This document shows, in pieces, positions 32,617 through 41,243 of a stretch of 64,000 nucleotides of DNA. Position 1 is the stretch's first letter. Each line of letters opens with the position of its first letter. A program made the translations under genes and the position numbers. The notes beneath the pieces are model-generated. The model was not told where the DNA came from and ran no database searches. It saw nothing but the letters and a program-made list of their open reading frames with translations. The stretch comes from Granulicella sp. 5B5 (lineage in GTDB: Bacteria; Acidobacteriota; Terriglobia; Terriglobales; Acidobacteriaceae): assembly GCF_014083945.1 (NCBI RefSeq), contig NZ_CP046444.1, positions 2,852,001-2,916,000 on the forward strand. Reading direction: 5' to 3'.

Positions 32617-33711
32617 ATGCCAACGAGCACCCAACAACGAGATCCAGAACGTATCGAAACTGAGACCGAGCTGCCGATCCAGGCGGTCGAGACGCCGTTT
32701 GTCGCAAGCGCGACGGATGAACAGCTGCATGTGGTGCCACCTTCGCCGCAACCGGCAGGGCAGGTGCGGATACGGACAAGGCGCGGCGAGCTGGACGAGC
32801 ATGAGCTGATGCGCATGCTCGACTCGATCGAGGACGAACTGGCGCGGCGGCGGTTTCGTGAGTCGCTGTATATCTCGTTCTTTATCTGCGTGGCGATGGC
32901 GTTGGTAGTGCTGTATGGGCCACGGTATCTGTGGCATGCGCCGCAGCTGGTGAACCCGGCAGACGTGCTGAAGAACCGTGAGATGATCGCGCTGAATGCG
33001 CCGGTGCTGCCGCATCCGGCGCCGCATATTGCGCCGAAGATGGACACGAAGACGCTGGAGCACCTGCGTGAGGAACGGCCTACGCCACCGGCTCCGACGC
33101 CCCGGCCTGCTGAGCCCACACCACCGCAGCCTGCCGCAGCAACACCACCTGCTCCTGCGCCGACAGCGACACCTGCTGCACCGTTGCCCTCGGCCCCGAA
33201 GCCTGCGCCTGCACTGGCGGAGGCTCCTGCGCCGCAGCCGACGACGAGCCGGCCGACGTTTGGGACCCCAAGCACGAGCGACGCGATGAAGGACCTGCTG
33301 CACAGCTCGCGCGGCGGCTCGACAGGGACGCGCGACATGGTGCGGACAGGTAAGGGCGCGTTTGCCGGAGGCGGCGTGACGGTTCTCTCGGATACGCAGG
33401 GCGTGGACTTCTCGGACTACCTGCGGCGGTTGCAGATGGATGTGTACCGGAACTGGATTCCGCTGCTGCCGGAGGAGACCGAACCGCCGCTGATGAAGCA
33501 GGGCGAGACATACATCCGGTTTACGATCCTGCCGGATGGCAAGATCGGGAACATGGTGCTGGAAGGGTCGTCGCATGATGTGGCGATCGACAAGGCAGCG
33601 TGGGGCTCGATCATCAGCGAGGGGCAGTTTCCGCCGCTGCCGAAGCAGTTCCATGGACCGAACCTGGAGCTGCGGTTCCACTACATGGTGAACAAGAACC
33701 TGCCGCAGTAA
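32617..33711 (+). CDS. TonB-like energy transducer with C-terminal TonB/TolA-type domain
   Basis: 364 residues. The cytosolic N-terminus of about 82 residues is followed by one membrane helix (SLYISFFICVAMALVVLYG). A long periplasmic Pro/Ala-rich stretch (about 145-215) fits a TonB or TolA spanning arm. The C-terminal domain (YLRRLQMDVYRNWIPLLPEE, FTILPDGKIGNMVLEGSSHD) has the TonB-C fold with WPxxPxE-like features. It may energise the TonB-dependent receptors here. ATG 32617 was chosen over the frame upstream; the ribosome site is weak. Confidence 0.8.
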   Translation: MPTSTQQRDPERIETETELPIQAVETPFVASATDEQLHVVPPSPQPAGQVRIRTRRGELDEHELMRMLDSIEDELARRRFRESLYISFFICVAMALVVLYGPRYLWHAPQLVNPADVLKNREMIALNAPVLPHPAPHIAPKMDTKTLEHLREERPTPPAPTPRPAEPTPPQPAAATPPAPAPTATPAAPLPSAPKPAPALAEAPAPQPTTSRPTFGTPSTSDAMKDLLHSSRGGSTGTRDMVRTGKGAFAGGGVTVLSDTQGVDFSDYLRRLQMDVYRNWIPLLPEETEPPLMKQGETYIRFTILPDGKIGNMVLEGSSHDVAIDKAAWGSIISEGQFPPLPKQFHGPNLELRFHYMVNKNLPQ

Positions 33712-33721
33712 GACGAACGAC

Positions 33722-33952
33722 ATGGATTCGCAGACTGAGCCGCGCGCTGGTGCACCGCAGGCCCCACCGGCTACGCGGGCGCTGGAGCGTGCGCGGGTGG
33801 AGCAGGCGGCGTATCGTGCGGAGCGGGCCAGGCTGGAGCGGCGGAGTATGGTGCGCGGGCTGGTATTGCTGGCGCTGCTGGTGCTGGTGGTGAGTATGCT
33901 GCGGGCTGGCGTGCACAATGTGTTTCTGCCGGGTTGGTGGAGGCACTGGTGA
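33722..33952 (+). CDS. Small single-helix membrane protein
   Basis: 76 residues. A charged N-terminal half rich in Ala, Arg and Glu (ALERARVEQAAYRAERARLE) is likely helical, followed by one membrane segment (GLVLLALLVLVVSMLRAGV) near the C-terminus. It starts 10 bases after the TonB-like gene. Its TGA overlaps the GTG of miaA, so these three genes look like one operon. The family is not recognised. Confidence 0.6.
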   Translation: MDSQTEPRAGAPQAPPATRALERARVEQAAYRAERARLERRSMVRGLVLLALLVLVVSMLRAGVHNVFLPGWWRHW

Positions 33953-34926
33953 GCGAGTCTGCATTGGGTGAATCTCCTTTGATTGTTGTGGCTGGGCCGA
34001 CGGCGAGCGGGAAGACAGCGCTGGCCATGTGGCTGGCCGAAGCCTTACGGCGCGGAGGTAAAGGCGGCGGCGAGATTGTGAGCTGCGACTCGGTGGCGGT
34101 GTACCGGGGGATGGATATCGGGTCGGCTAAGCCGACGGCGGAGGAGCGGGCGCGGGTGCAGCACCACTGCCTGGACCTGTACTGGCCGAATGAGGAGTGC
34201 ACGGCTGGGGACTATGCTCGGCATGCACGGGCGGCGATTGCGGGCATCCGCGAACGGGGCAAGGTGCCGATTGTGGCTGGCGGAACCGGGTTGTATCTGC
34301 GGGCGCTGCTGCAGGGGCTGGCACCGGCTCCGCAGCGGGATGAGGCGCTGCGGGAGCGGCTGCGGTTGCGGGTGGAGCAGCGCGGGGCTGCGTGGCTGCA
34401 CAGGATGCTGCAGCGGCTGGATGCGAGGGCAGCGGCGGCGATCCATGAGAACGATGTGCCGAAGGTGATCCGGAGTATTGAGGTGACGCTCGCGGGGCGG
34501 GCTCCGCAGACCGTGCAGTGGGAGGCGGGGCGTGAGCCGTTGACTGGATACAAGGTGACGCAGTTCGTGCTGGGGCCTCCGCGGGAGGCGCTTTATGAGC
34601 GGATCAATGCCCGGGCGGCGGCGATGTTCGATCGCGGGCTGGTGGAGGAGACTCGTGGGTTGCGGGACCGGTTTGGGGGTGGGTGCCGGGCACTGGGGGC
34701 GTTGGGGTATGCGCAGGCGATGAGCGTGCTGCGGGGAGAGATGCCGGTTGCGGAGGCTGTGGCGGCGGCGCAGCAGGGGCACAGGAACTATGCCAAGCGG
34801 CAGTTGACGTGGTTTCGGCGGGAGCCGGAGATGATCTGGCTGAATGGGTTTGGGGATGAGGCTGCGGTGCGAGAGAGTGTTGAGGGGGCTCTGATACCCC
34901 CACCCCTCCCCCCGGATACTTTTTGA
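33949..34926 (+). CDS. miaA: tRNA dimethylallyltransferase
   Basis: 325-residue enzyme adding a dimethylallyl group to A37 of UNN-reading tRNAs. P-loop GPTASGKT near the N-terminus, the DSVAVYRGMDIGSAKPTAEE substrate loop, GGTGLYLRALLQGL, and the C-terminal QQGHRNYAKRQLTWFRR with the conserved arginines. GTG 33949 is chosen because GGAGG (33939-33943) lies 5 bases before it and GTGA overlaps the previous stop; a TTG at 33934 is less likely. The C-terminal tail ends at a Pro-rich LIPPPLPPDTF. Confidence 0.94.
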   Translation: MSESALGESPLIVVAGPTASGKTALAMWLAEALRRGGKGGGEIVSCDSVAVYRGMDIGSAKPTAEERARVQHHCLDLYWPNEECTAGDYARHARAAIAGIRERGKVPIVAGGTGLYLRALLQGLAPAPQRDEALRERLRLRVEQRGAAWLHRMLQRLDARAAAAIHENDVPKVIRSIEVTLAGRAPQTVQWEAGREPLTGYKVTQFVLGPPREALYERINARAAAMFDRGLVEETRGLRDRFGGGCRALGALGYAQAMSVLRGEMPVAEAVAAAQQGHRNYAKRQLTWFRREPEMIWLNGFGDEAAVRESVEGALIPPPLPPDTF

Positions 34927-35377
34927 TCGAAAATATTGATTTGGCGGGGCTTGGGGGTGGACTTGTGGAGGTCTGATCCCCGGTGACCGGCCATGTGATT
35001 TGTGCTTGATCTCTACTTCTATTTTAGTGGGTTGAGGGGGATGATTTGTTAGGTTTTTTCGGCGTGGAAGTGGTTTCGTTTGTTGTGGTTGGATCTGGAA
35101 AGCCGCGGCGTGGGCTTGACAGCGAAGAGGCATACCTGAGGGCTAAAGCCCTGCTTTCATTCCGGGCTATGAGACCCGAGGCTGAAGCCTCGGGGTACCT
35201 GATCGTCGCCTGGTCAAGAGAGTGCGCGGCCGAAAATGGGTGAAAGTTGGGCGGGGCTTTGAGCCTCGGGGTTCCTTGACTCCGCTGCGCTTCGCTCAGA
35301 ATGACGGCAGTTTTCATGCGCTCTGCTTGCCTCAGAATGACGGGCTTGGTGGGTAAGAATGAGAAGAGGAGTTTCGT
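34927..35377. other. Intergenic region with repeats between miaA and the S4 gene
   Basis: About 450 bases with no gene supported. It contains the two-stem family C element at 35137-35203, and TCCGCTGCGCTTCGCTCAG followed by AATGACGG (about 35281-35306), a short relative of families B and D. No promoter pair was identified. Confidence 0.5.
35137..35203. repeat. Family C two-stem element
   Basis: GAGGGCTAAAGCCCTGC, then TATGAGACCCGAGGCTGA and AGCCTCGGGGTACCTGAT. It has two short palindromes (AGGGCTAAAGCCCT and CCCGAGGCTGAAGCCTCGGG). Copies lie at 37211-37279, 61541-61610 and, in partial form, 3843, 37307 and 59404. Confidence 0.75.
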
Positions 35378-35758
35378 ATGGATGGGGTGAGGCTGGATAA
35401 GTGGCTTTGGGCGGCGCGGTTCTTTAAGACCCGGGCGTTGGCGGCGAAGGCCTGTGAGTTGGGGCGGGTGATATCGGGAGAGGTGGTGGCGAAGGCAGCG
35501 CGGGAGGTTCGCGTGGGGGACATGCTGCGGGTGAAGACCGAGGCGGCGACGTTTGGGGTGGAGGTGCTGGCGTTGAGCGAGGTGCGTGGGCCGGCGGCGG
35601 TGGCTCAGGGGTTGTATCGCGAGACGGAGGAGAGCAAGGCTGCGCGGGAGAAAGAGGCGGCGGAGAAGAAGGCTATGTTTGCTTGGGATGTGCCGGTGAC
35701 GGAGGGGCGGCCGTCGAAGAAAGACCGGCGGTTGATTCATCGGTTCAAGGGACGGTAG
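35378..35758 (+). CDS. hslR: S4-domain RNA-binding protein, Hsp15-like
   Basis: 126 residues. An S4 fold from about residue 4 (VRLDKWLWAARFFKTRALAA, GRVISGEVVAKAAREVRVGD) is followed by a basic C-terminal helix with KKDRRLIHRFKGR. The order and length match Hsp15, which binds stalled 50S subunits carrying peptidyl-tRNA. Its TAG shares its last base with the first family A repeat base at 35758. RBS GAGGAG lies about 8 bases before ATG 35378. Confidence 0.85.
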   Translation: MDGVRLDKWLWAARFFKTRALAAKACELGRVISGEVVAKAAREVRVGDMLRVKTEAATFGVEVLALSEVRGPAAVAQGLYRETEESKAAREKEAAEKKAMFAWDVPVTEGRPSKKDRRLIHRFKGR

Positions 35759-35862
35759 GTACGCTCGCGCCTTCGGCGCTTGCTGCGGCAAAAGCGTTCA
35801 CGCGAAGTGCGCAAAGGAGAAGCCCGCAAAGGTCGCGAAGGAAAACAAACAACGGCAAATAC
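35758..35862. repeat. Family A dispersed element, copy 2
   Basis: Begins at the last base of the S4 gene stop codon with GGTACGCTCGCGCCTTCGG, stem-loop GCGCC-TTC-GGCGC, and the purine tail ending AACAACGGCAAATAC. Collinear with 10896-11002 and 61241-61345. Confidence 0.75.
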
Positions 35863-35866
35863 AGAC

Positions 35867-35938
35867 GCAGATTCCCTTCGGGAATGACAAACCTGAAGAG
35901 ATGAGGGCAGACGCAGATTCCCTCTGGGAATGACAAAA
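35867..35938. repeat. Two family B stem-loops
   Basis: ACGCAGATTCCC-TTC-GGGAATGACAAA at 35867-35891 and a second GCAGATTCCC-TCT-GGGAATGACAAA at 35913-35937. They lie just downstream of the convergent VWFA-type gene. Confidence 0.7.
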
Positions 35939-35947
35939 CCAGAGAGA

Positions 35948-37162
35948 CTATTGTTTAGGAGTTACAGGCGCGTTGGAGGCTGGAGGGGTTGCGGTGGTGG
36001 TGTCGTCGACCCAGTAGCTGCTGCGGGCTTCGATGGTGAGGTGGTCGTAGTTGGGGAGAGTGAGAGAGACGGCGTGGAGGCCAGGGTGGGGGTTCTGCGG
36101 GTGGAAGCTGAGGACGTAGCGGTTGGGGATGTGGTTGGCGATGGTGAAGAGGTCGCGGTCGAGGGTTTTGACGTCCTTGAATTTGAAGCTCTCGCCGCCG
36201 GTGAGCTTGGCGACGGACTCGGAGATGTTTTTGCGGAGCAGGTTGCGGGCGGCGATCTCGGCCATGCGGGCGAGGACGAGCGGTGGGGCTAGCTCGGCGG
36301 CGCAGTCGAAGTACTGGGTGCCTTTGGACTCTTCGGCAGGACCGACGCTGCCGTCGGTTTTGACGACCTTGTCGGTCTTGGGGTCGTGGGAGAAGCAGCC
36401 GTGGTCGGGGCCGGGCTCGTCGGAGGAGAGCTTGGAGGCGGCGCCGGCTTCTTCGACGCGGTTGGAGGAGAAGGCGACGGAGTAGATGGCGGTGTTGGTG
36501 TCGGAGATGGCGCGGAGGGCCTGGCCGAGGGTGGTGTGGCTGCCGTTGTCCTTGGTTTCGGAGAGGAGAAGAATCGCCCGGCGGTAGGTGGTAGGGACGG
36601 GGCGCAGGAGATTGACGGAGAAGTTGACGGCGTCGAGGACGGCTCCGCCGGAGTCGCCGGGGTCCTGCGAGGCGAGAGTCTGGGAGATGCTGTCGAGGTG
36701 TGAGCTCCAGCGATGGACGAGCGTGGGGGTGGAGTCGAAGGCGACGATGGAGACCTTGTGGGGGATGCCGCCGAGCATGTTGTCGAGCATGGGGCCGAGG
36801 CCGTCGTAGTCGTGGAGATGATTGCGGCCTGCACCGCCGACCTCGACGCAGATGACCATGGCGAGCGGCTGGCCGCCGTTGTCCTCTTCGAGGCGGAGAG
36901 GCTGCGGGATGCCGTCGTCGGTGAGGCGAAAGTCGGAGGCTTTGAGGGTGTAGATGAGCTTGCCGGACTTGTCCTTGACGAGCGCGGGGACGAGCACGAG
37001 AGTGCTGCGCGCGGTGATGGAGTAGCCCTGGTCGGTGGGGGTGAGGTCGGGTTGCTGTGCGGGCTCCGCTGCGGTGCTGGGGGGTGCGGGTGTCTGCGCG
37101 GGCTGCTGAGCCTGCATGAGGGTCGCGGCGGAGAGGAGCGTGATGGTGGCGCGGAGCTTCAT
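35948..37162 (-). CDS. VWFA-related acidobacterial-type exported protein
   Basis: 404 residues. Signal peptide (MKLRATITLLSAATLMQAQQ), then a short Pro-rich linker and the typical lead-in TLVLVPALVKDKSGKLIYTL, KASDFRLTDDGIPQPL. A von Willebrand A-like domain follows (MVICVEVGG, VSIVAFDSTPTLVHRW, AILLLSETKDNGSHTTLGQA). The MIDAS-type DxSxS is altered: the usual DxSGS is replaced by EVGGAGRN. The last part has a C-terminal beta-domain. The family is expanded in Acidobacteriota (TIGR03436-type), with role unknown. ATG 37162 is preferred to TTG 37174. Confidence 0.82.
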   Translation of the reverse strand: MKLRATITLLSAATLMQAQQPAQTPAPPSTAAEPAQQPDLTPTDQGYSITARSTLVLVPALVKDKSGKLIYTLKASDFRLTDDGIPQPLRLEEDNGGQPLAMVICVEVGGAGRNHLHDYDGLGPMLDNMLGGIPHKVSIVAFDSTPTLVHRWSSHLDSISQTLASQDPGDSGGAVLDAVNFSVNLLRPVPTTYRRAILLLSETKDNGSHTTLGQALRAISDTNTAIYSVAFSSNRVEEAGAASKLSSDEPGPDHGCFSHDPKTDKVVKTDGSVGPAEESKGTQYFDCAAELAPPLVLARMAEIAARNLLRKNISESVAKLTGGESFKFKDVKTLDRDLFTIANHIPNRYVLSFHPQNPHPGLHAVSLTLPNYDHLTIEARSSYWVDDTTTATPPASNAPVTPKQ

Positions 37163-37210
37163 CGGTTGTCTCAAGTTTAGCGGGATGTGCGGACCAGAGG
37201 CGAAAGCAAA

Positions 37211-37341
37211 CCCCGGGGCTGAAGCCCCTTTTCAGGGACGGTTATGAGACCCGAGGCTAAAGCCTCGGGGTACCTGATTGGTGGCGGGGCAAAGAGAGAG
37301 AACGTTGTGAGACCCGAGGTTGAAGCCCTGGGGTACCTGAT
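37211..37341. repeat. Family C elements upstream of tdh
   Basis: Complete two-stem unit (37211-37279) followed by a half unit (37307-37341), both containing TGAGACCCGAGG, A or T variants of GCTGAAGCC, and GGGTACCTGATTGG. The intergenic region between the VWFA gene and tdh (37163-37442) holds nothing else that I recognise. Confidence 0.75.
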
Positions 37342-37442
37342 TGGCGGCGAGGGTGATGAGCCTCCAAGATGAGGGCTACCATAGGGTGTTTGACGCGCAG
37401 GCTTGATTTGAGTTGCCGCGCGAGCAGGAGTGAGGGCTGAGC

Positions 37443-38498
37443 ATGATTCCGAAGACGATGAAGGCGCTGGTGAAGACGCAGGCCGCGCCGGGGATGGAGA
37501 TGTGTGAGGTATCGGTGCCGGAGATTGGGCCGAGCGATGTGCTGATTGCAGTGGAGACGGCGAGTGTATGCGGGACGGACCTGCACATCTATCACTGGGA
37601 CGAGTGGGCGCAGAGGCGGATCAGGACGCCGTATACGCCGGGGCACGAGTTCTGCGGGACGGTGACGGCGGTGGGTGCGATGGTGCAGGGTGTTGCTGTG
37701 GGGGATTTCGTTTCAGCCGAGATGCATGTGGCCTGCGGGCATTGCTTGCAGTGTAGGAGCGGGCAGGCGCATGTGTGCCAGTTTGTGAAGATCCTGGGGG
37801 TGGATGCGGATGGGGCGTTCGCGGACTATGTGAAGGTTCCGGCGAGCAATGTGTGGAAGCTGGATAAGGCAATACCGCGGGAGTGGGGGTCGCTGTTCGA
37901 TCCGTTTGGGAATGCGGTGCATACGGTGCTGAGTGGAGCGATTGCGGGGCAGACCGTTGCGGTGATGGGGTGCGGACCGATTGGGCTGTTTGCGATTGCG
38001 GTGGCGAAGGCGTGTGGGGCGGGGACGGTGTTTGCTATGGAGCCGAATGCGATTCGGCGGGCGTTGGCGGTGACGATGGGGGCGGATATTGCGTTGGATA
38101 CAGGTGCGAGCGATGTCGAGAGGCAGGTGAAGGCGGCGACGGGTGGCAACGGGGTGGATGTGCTGCTGGAGATGAGTGGACATCCGGCGGCGATTCGACA
38201 GGGGTTCAAGCTGCTGCGGATGGGGGGAAGAGCGAGCCTGCTGGGAATCCCAGCGCGCGCGGTGGAGTTGGATTTAGCCGATGCGGTGATCTTCAAAGGG
38301 GCGACGGTGCTGGGGATCAATGGACGGAAGATGTATGAGACGTGGTACGAGGCCGAGGCGCTGCTGAAGGGCGGGAAGATTGACCTGGGGCCGGTGATTA
38401 CGCATCGGCTGCCGCTGGAGCGGTTTGATGAGGCGATGAGGCTGCTGGAGTCGGGTGAGGCGAGCAAGATTTTGCTGGAAGTAGGGAATAGGGAATAG
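37443..38498 (+). CDS. tdh: L-threonine 3-dehydrogenase
   Basis: 351-residue zinc-dependent medium-chain dehydrogenase making 2-amino-3-ketobutyrate from threonine. Catalytic-zinc ligands lie in TASVCGTDLHIYHWDEW and TPGHEFCG. The structural zinc lobe is HVACGHCLQCRSGQAHVC. The NAD-binding GCGPIGLFAIAVAKACGAG follows, and a conserved GINGRKMYETWYEAEALL near the C-terminus is specific for TDH. The last codons (VGNRE) are made by a heptamer TAG repeat that also supplies the stop. It acts with kbl 1.5 kb downstream. Confidence 0.95.
   Translation: MIPKTMKALVKTQAAPGMEMCEVSVPEIGPSDVLIAVETASVCGTDLHIYHWDEWAQRRIRTPYTPGHEFCGTVTAVGAMVQGVAVGDFVSAEMHVACGHCLQCRSGQAHVCQFVKILGVDADGAFADYVKVPASNVWKLDKAIPREWGSLFDPFGNAVHTVLSGAIAGQTVAVMGCGPIGLFAIAVAKACGAGTVFAMEPNAIRRALAVTMGADIALDTGASDVERQVKAATGGNGVDVLLEMSGHPAAIRQGFKLLRMGGRASLLGIPARAVELDLADAVIFKGATVLGINGRKMYETWYEAEALLKGGKIDLGPVITHRLPLERFDEAMRLLESGEASKILLEVGNRE
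38478..38498. repeat. Heptamer TAG repeat forming the 3' end of tdh
   Basis: TAG at 38482, 38489 and 38496, 7 bases apart, within GGAAGTA GGGAATA GGGAATA G. The third TAG is the tdh stop codon; the first two are out of frame. Confidence 0.75.
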
Positions 38499-38520
38499 AA
38501 AAGGCGAGATGGGAACGGAA

Positions 38521-38547
38521 GTAGATTCCCAGTGGAAATGACAAACG
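38521..38547. repeat. Degenerate family B element
   Basis: GTAGATTCCC-AGT-GGAAATGACAAAC, 22 bases after tdh. One arm has diverged from the GGGAATGAC form. Confidence 0.5.
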
Positions 38548-38587
38548 AAATGAGGCGGGAGTAGTATTTTGCGGCGTGGAGGGTGCG

Positions 38588-38785
38588 ATGACCGAGATCG
38601 TTACCTGTGCGCGGTGCCACTGCAAGTTCGAGAGGACCTGCGTGGAGAATGAGGCAGGTGTGATGGAGGCTGTGCTGCGGCCGATACGGACCCAGGCACT
38701 GGATCTGAAGACAGGGCATCAGCCTGTGTGCGAGGAGTGCGAACACGAGTTTCTGGCGTGGACGGGGTGCATGCCGATCGTGTGA
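38588..38785 (+). CDS. Small Cys-rich (zinc-ribbon-like) protein
   Basis: 65 residues starting at ATG 38588, 4-5 bases after GGAGGG. CARCHC near the N-terminus and CEECEHEF near the C-terminus could bind zinc as two knuckles; a further CV lies between. Otherwise no family is recognised. It is followed by a strong terminator. Confidence 0.6.
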   Translation: MTEIVTCARCHCKFERTCVENEAGVMEAVLRPIRTQALDLKTGHQPVCEECEHEFLAWTGCMPIV

Positions 38786-38811
38786 GGGGATGAAGAGGTG
38801 TGCAAACAGTG

Positions 38812-38835
38812 AGGCCCATCGTTGCCGATGGGCCT
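38812..38835 (+). terminator. Rho-independent terminator
   Basis: AGGCCCATCG-TTGC-CGATGGGCCT followed by TTGTG. Terminates the small Cys-rich gene; the opposite gene ends at 38870. Confidence 0.85.
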
Positions 38836-38869
38836 TTGTGCTGCCTCGGAGGAGGGCGAGCGTGAAGCG

Positions 38870-39802
38870 TTAAGGATTTTGGACGACGAGATCGTCGGCG
38901 AGGCGGAAGCGGACGACGGACTCGGCGGGGATGGTGATGTCGCGGTTGCCGGTGGCACCGGCGAGGAGTGTGCCCGCGCCTGCGCCGGCAGCGCCGCCGA
39001 TGGCGAGGCCGACACCGCCGGTGGCGAGGCCTCCGATCAACATGCCGGCACCGGTCATGCCGCCGATGAAGCCGGCGGAGCGCCTGCCCTTGCCTCTCTT
39101 GGACTCGACGTTGTCGTGGGTGTCGATGGGGTACTCGCTGCCGTTGAGGGTCATGGCGGTGAGGCGAAGCTCGAGGATGGAACGGCCTTTGAAGTGGCCG
39201 CGACGGTGGGACTCGTCGATGCGGCCGGAGACGGGAGTGCCGCGAGGGATGATGACGGAGCCGTTCTGGGAGACGGGTTCGGCGAACTCGCCGGTGAAGC
39301 GGTCACCCGCGCGGGCGGTCTTGACGCTGATGCGCTCGTTGATGCGGATGGAGAGACCAGTGCCCGCAGGGACGGTGATGGAGACGGGCACGGGCTGGGG
39401 GTTCGGCACAGGTTTGCCGGAGGAGCTGACGACCGCCGTGTTGTTGGGGCCGAGCGGCGTGATGACGGGGTTGGTGCTGGGAGGAACGGGGGCTCCGGCT
39501 GCGGGCGGCGTAACTGTGCGGGTGACGGTGGCCTTGCCACCTTGCGTGGCGGGGGGCTGAACGACGTCGGTGACGGTGTCGCCCTTGCTGTCGACGTACT
39601 GAACCTGTTGTGGGGTGTTGGTGGTGACGGCCTGAGACTTGGCCTGTTCGACGGCGCTGGCGTCGCGGCTGCTGCAGCCGGTGAGAAGAGCGAGAAGTAC
39701 AACACCGAGAACAGCGGTGGTGCAGACGAGATGCAAGATGGTGCGCTGGCGCTGGGTCAACTGATGTGGTTCGCTGAAGTGCCGGTCGTGCGTGGTGTTC
39801 AT
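38870..39802 (-). CDS. Lipoprotein with glycine-zipper C-terminus
   Basis: 310 residues. A 24-residue basic/polar N-terminus precedes a hydrophobic segment and lipobox (VLLALLTGC). Then come a Thr/Pro/Val-rich linker and a beta-rich domain (SITVPAGTGLSIRINERISV, PRGTPVSGRIDESHRRGHFK). A Gly/Ala zipper (GFIGGMTGAGMLIGGLATGG and on) lies before VVRFRLADDLVV. Glycine zippers often insert in membranes. It faces kbl head to head and lies between tdh and kbl. Start and family role are uncertain. Confidence 0.7.
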   Translation of the reverse strand: MNTTHDRHFSEPHQLTQRQRTILHLVCTTAVLGVVLLALLTGCSSRDASAVEQAKSQAVTTNTPQQVQYVDSKGDTVTDVVQPPATQGGKATVTRTVTPPAAGAPVPPSTNPVITPLGPNNTAVVSSSGKPVPNPQPVPVSITVPAGTGLSIRINERISVKTARAGDRFTGEFAEPVSQNGSVIIPRGTPVSGRIDESHRRGHFKGRSILELRLTAMTLNGSEYPIDTHDNVESKRGKGRRSAGFIGGMTGAGMLIGGLATGGVGLAIGGAAGAGAGTLLAGATGNRDITIPAESVVRFRLADDLVVQNP

Positions 39803-39971
39803 GGATGTCTCCTCCGCGAGGGCGCTTGAGGTTTGCCGGCGGTCTTTGCGGGTTGCATGATGCAGGTATCCAGTTGGATGCGGGGTGGGGGTGCGGTGCT
39901 GCCTGAGTCGCCGGAGGAAGAACAGGACGATCTGTGGGAATGAGGTGCAAAAGGACTAAGATGTGGGGCAT

Positions 39972-41204
39972 ATGAGCGCTGCGGCACCACTCCACCACGA
40001 GACGACGAAACGGCAACAACTGGCACATCTGACGACCCAGCTGGATGAACTGCGGGCCAAGGGTACCTACTTCAAACTGCGGGTGTTAGACGACGAACAG
40101 GGACCGATCTGCCGCTATGACGGACGCGAGGTGATCAATCTGGCGAGCAACAACTACCTGGGGTTGTGCGACCACCCGAAGCTGCGCGAGGCGGCGATTG
40201 CGGCGACGACGAAGTATGGCGTCGGGTCGGGTGCGGTAAGGACGATTGCCGGGACGATGAAGATCCATATGGAGCTGGAGGAGAAGATTGCCGCGTTCAA
40301 GGGCGTGGAGGCCTGCGTGGTGTTTCAGTCAGGCTTCACAGCGAATGCAGGGACGGTGTCGTCGATTTTGGGGAAGGAAGACTTCATCCTGAGCGATGAG
40401 CTGAACCATGCTTCGATCATCGATGGGGCGAGGTTGAGCCGCGCGAAGATCAAGGTGTTTCGGCATAAGGATGTTGCTCATGCTGAAGAGCTGCTGAAGG
40501 AAGTGCAGAACGAGCCGGGGCGGAAGCTGGTGATTACGGACGGCGTGTTCAGCATGGATGGCGACATTGGGCCGGTGAAGGAACTGTGCGATCTGTGCGA
40601 CCGGTATGGCGCGATCATGATGGTGGATGATGCTCATGCGAGTGGTGTGCTGGGGCGCAATGGGCGCGGGAGTGTCGATCATTTTGGATGCACGCAGAGG
40701 GTGGATGTGCAGGTGGGTACGCTATCGAAGGCGATTGGTGCGCTGGGTGGGTATGTGTGCGGGAGCCGCGATTTGATTGACTATCTGCATCATCGGGCGC
40801 GGCCGTTTCTGTTTTCGACGAGCCATCCGCCGAGTGTGGCGGCGAGCTGCATGGCGGCGTTCGACATTTTGGAGAATGAGCCGGAACGGATTGGGCGGCT
40901 GTGGGTGAATACAAAGTATTTTCAGGCGCAGCTGGCGGGTGCGGGATTTGATATCGGCGGGAAGAGCACGCCGAAGAGTGAGACGCCGATTACTCCGATT
41001 ATTGTGGGCGATGGACGGCAGACGATGGAGTTCAGCAAGGCGCTGTTTGAGCAGGGTGTGATGGCGACGGGGATTGCGTTTCCGACTGTGCCGGAGGGCA
41101 AGGCCCGTGTACGCTGCATTATGACGAGCGAGCATATGCAGTCGCAGATCGATACGGCGCTGGAGGTATTGACGAGTACGGCGAAGCGGATGGGGATTTT
41201 GTAG
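39972..41204 (+). CDS. kbl: 2-amino-3-ketobutyrate coenzyme A ligase (glycine C-acetyltransferase)
   Basis: 410-residue PLP enzyme of the alpha-oxoamine synthase family. Visible motifs are NNYLGLCDHPKLREAA, GSGAVRTIAGTMKIHMELEE, DDAHASGVLGRNGRGSVDHF, and TLSKAIGALGGYVCG with the PLP lysine. The sequence fits KBL better than AKB/8-amino-7-oxononanoate synthase, and tdh is nearby. KBL splits aminoketobutyrate, made by TDH, into glycine and acetyl-CoA. A TAAGAT at 39957 ends 9 bases before ATG 39972. A heptamer repeat follows the stop. Confidence 0.92.
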   Translation: MSAAAPLHHETTKRQQLAHLTTQLDELRAKGTYFKLRVLDDEQGPICRYDGREVINLASNNYLGLCDHPKLREAAIAATTKYGVGSGAVRTIAGTMKIHMELEEKIAAFKGVEACVVFQSGFTANAGTVSSILGKEDFILSDELNHASIIDGARLSRAKIKVFRHKDVAHAEELLKEVQNEPGRKLVITDGVFSMDGDIGPVKELCDLCDRYGAIMMVDDAHASGVLGRNGRGSVDHFGCTQRVDVQVGTLSKAIGALGGYVCGSRDLIDYLHHRARPFLFSTSHPPSVAASCMAAFDILENEPERIGRLWVNTKYFQAQLAGAGFDIGGKSTPKSETPITPIIVGDGRQTMEFSKALFEQGVMATGIAFPTVPEGKARVRCIMTSEHMQSQIDTALEVLTSTAKRMGIL

Positions 41205-41208
41205 GTGC

Positions 41209-41224
41209 AGGGAATAGGGAGTAG
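41209..41224. repeat. Heptamer TAG repeat after kbl
   Basis: GGGAATA GGGAGTA G directly after the kbl stop, with TAG at 41215 and 41222. The rel gene ends opposite at 41244. Confidence 0.7.
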
Positions 41225-41243
41225 CGGCGATCAATGAGGGGCG

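Noticed and set aside
37211-37341. Family C elements as rho-independent terminators
   Set aside because: Palindromes lack T runs, occur in both gene and intergenic contexts, and are not placed consistently after stop codons.
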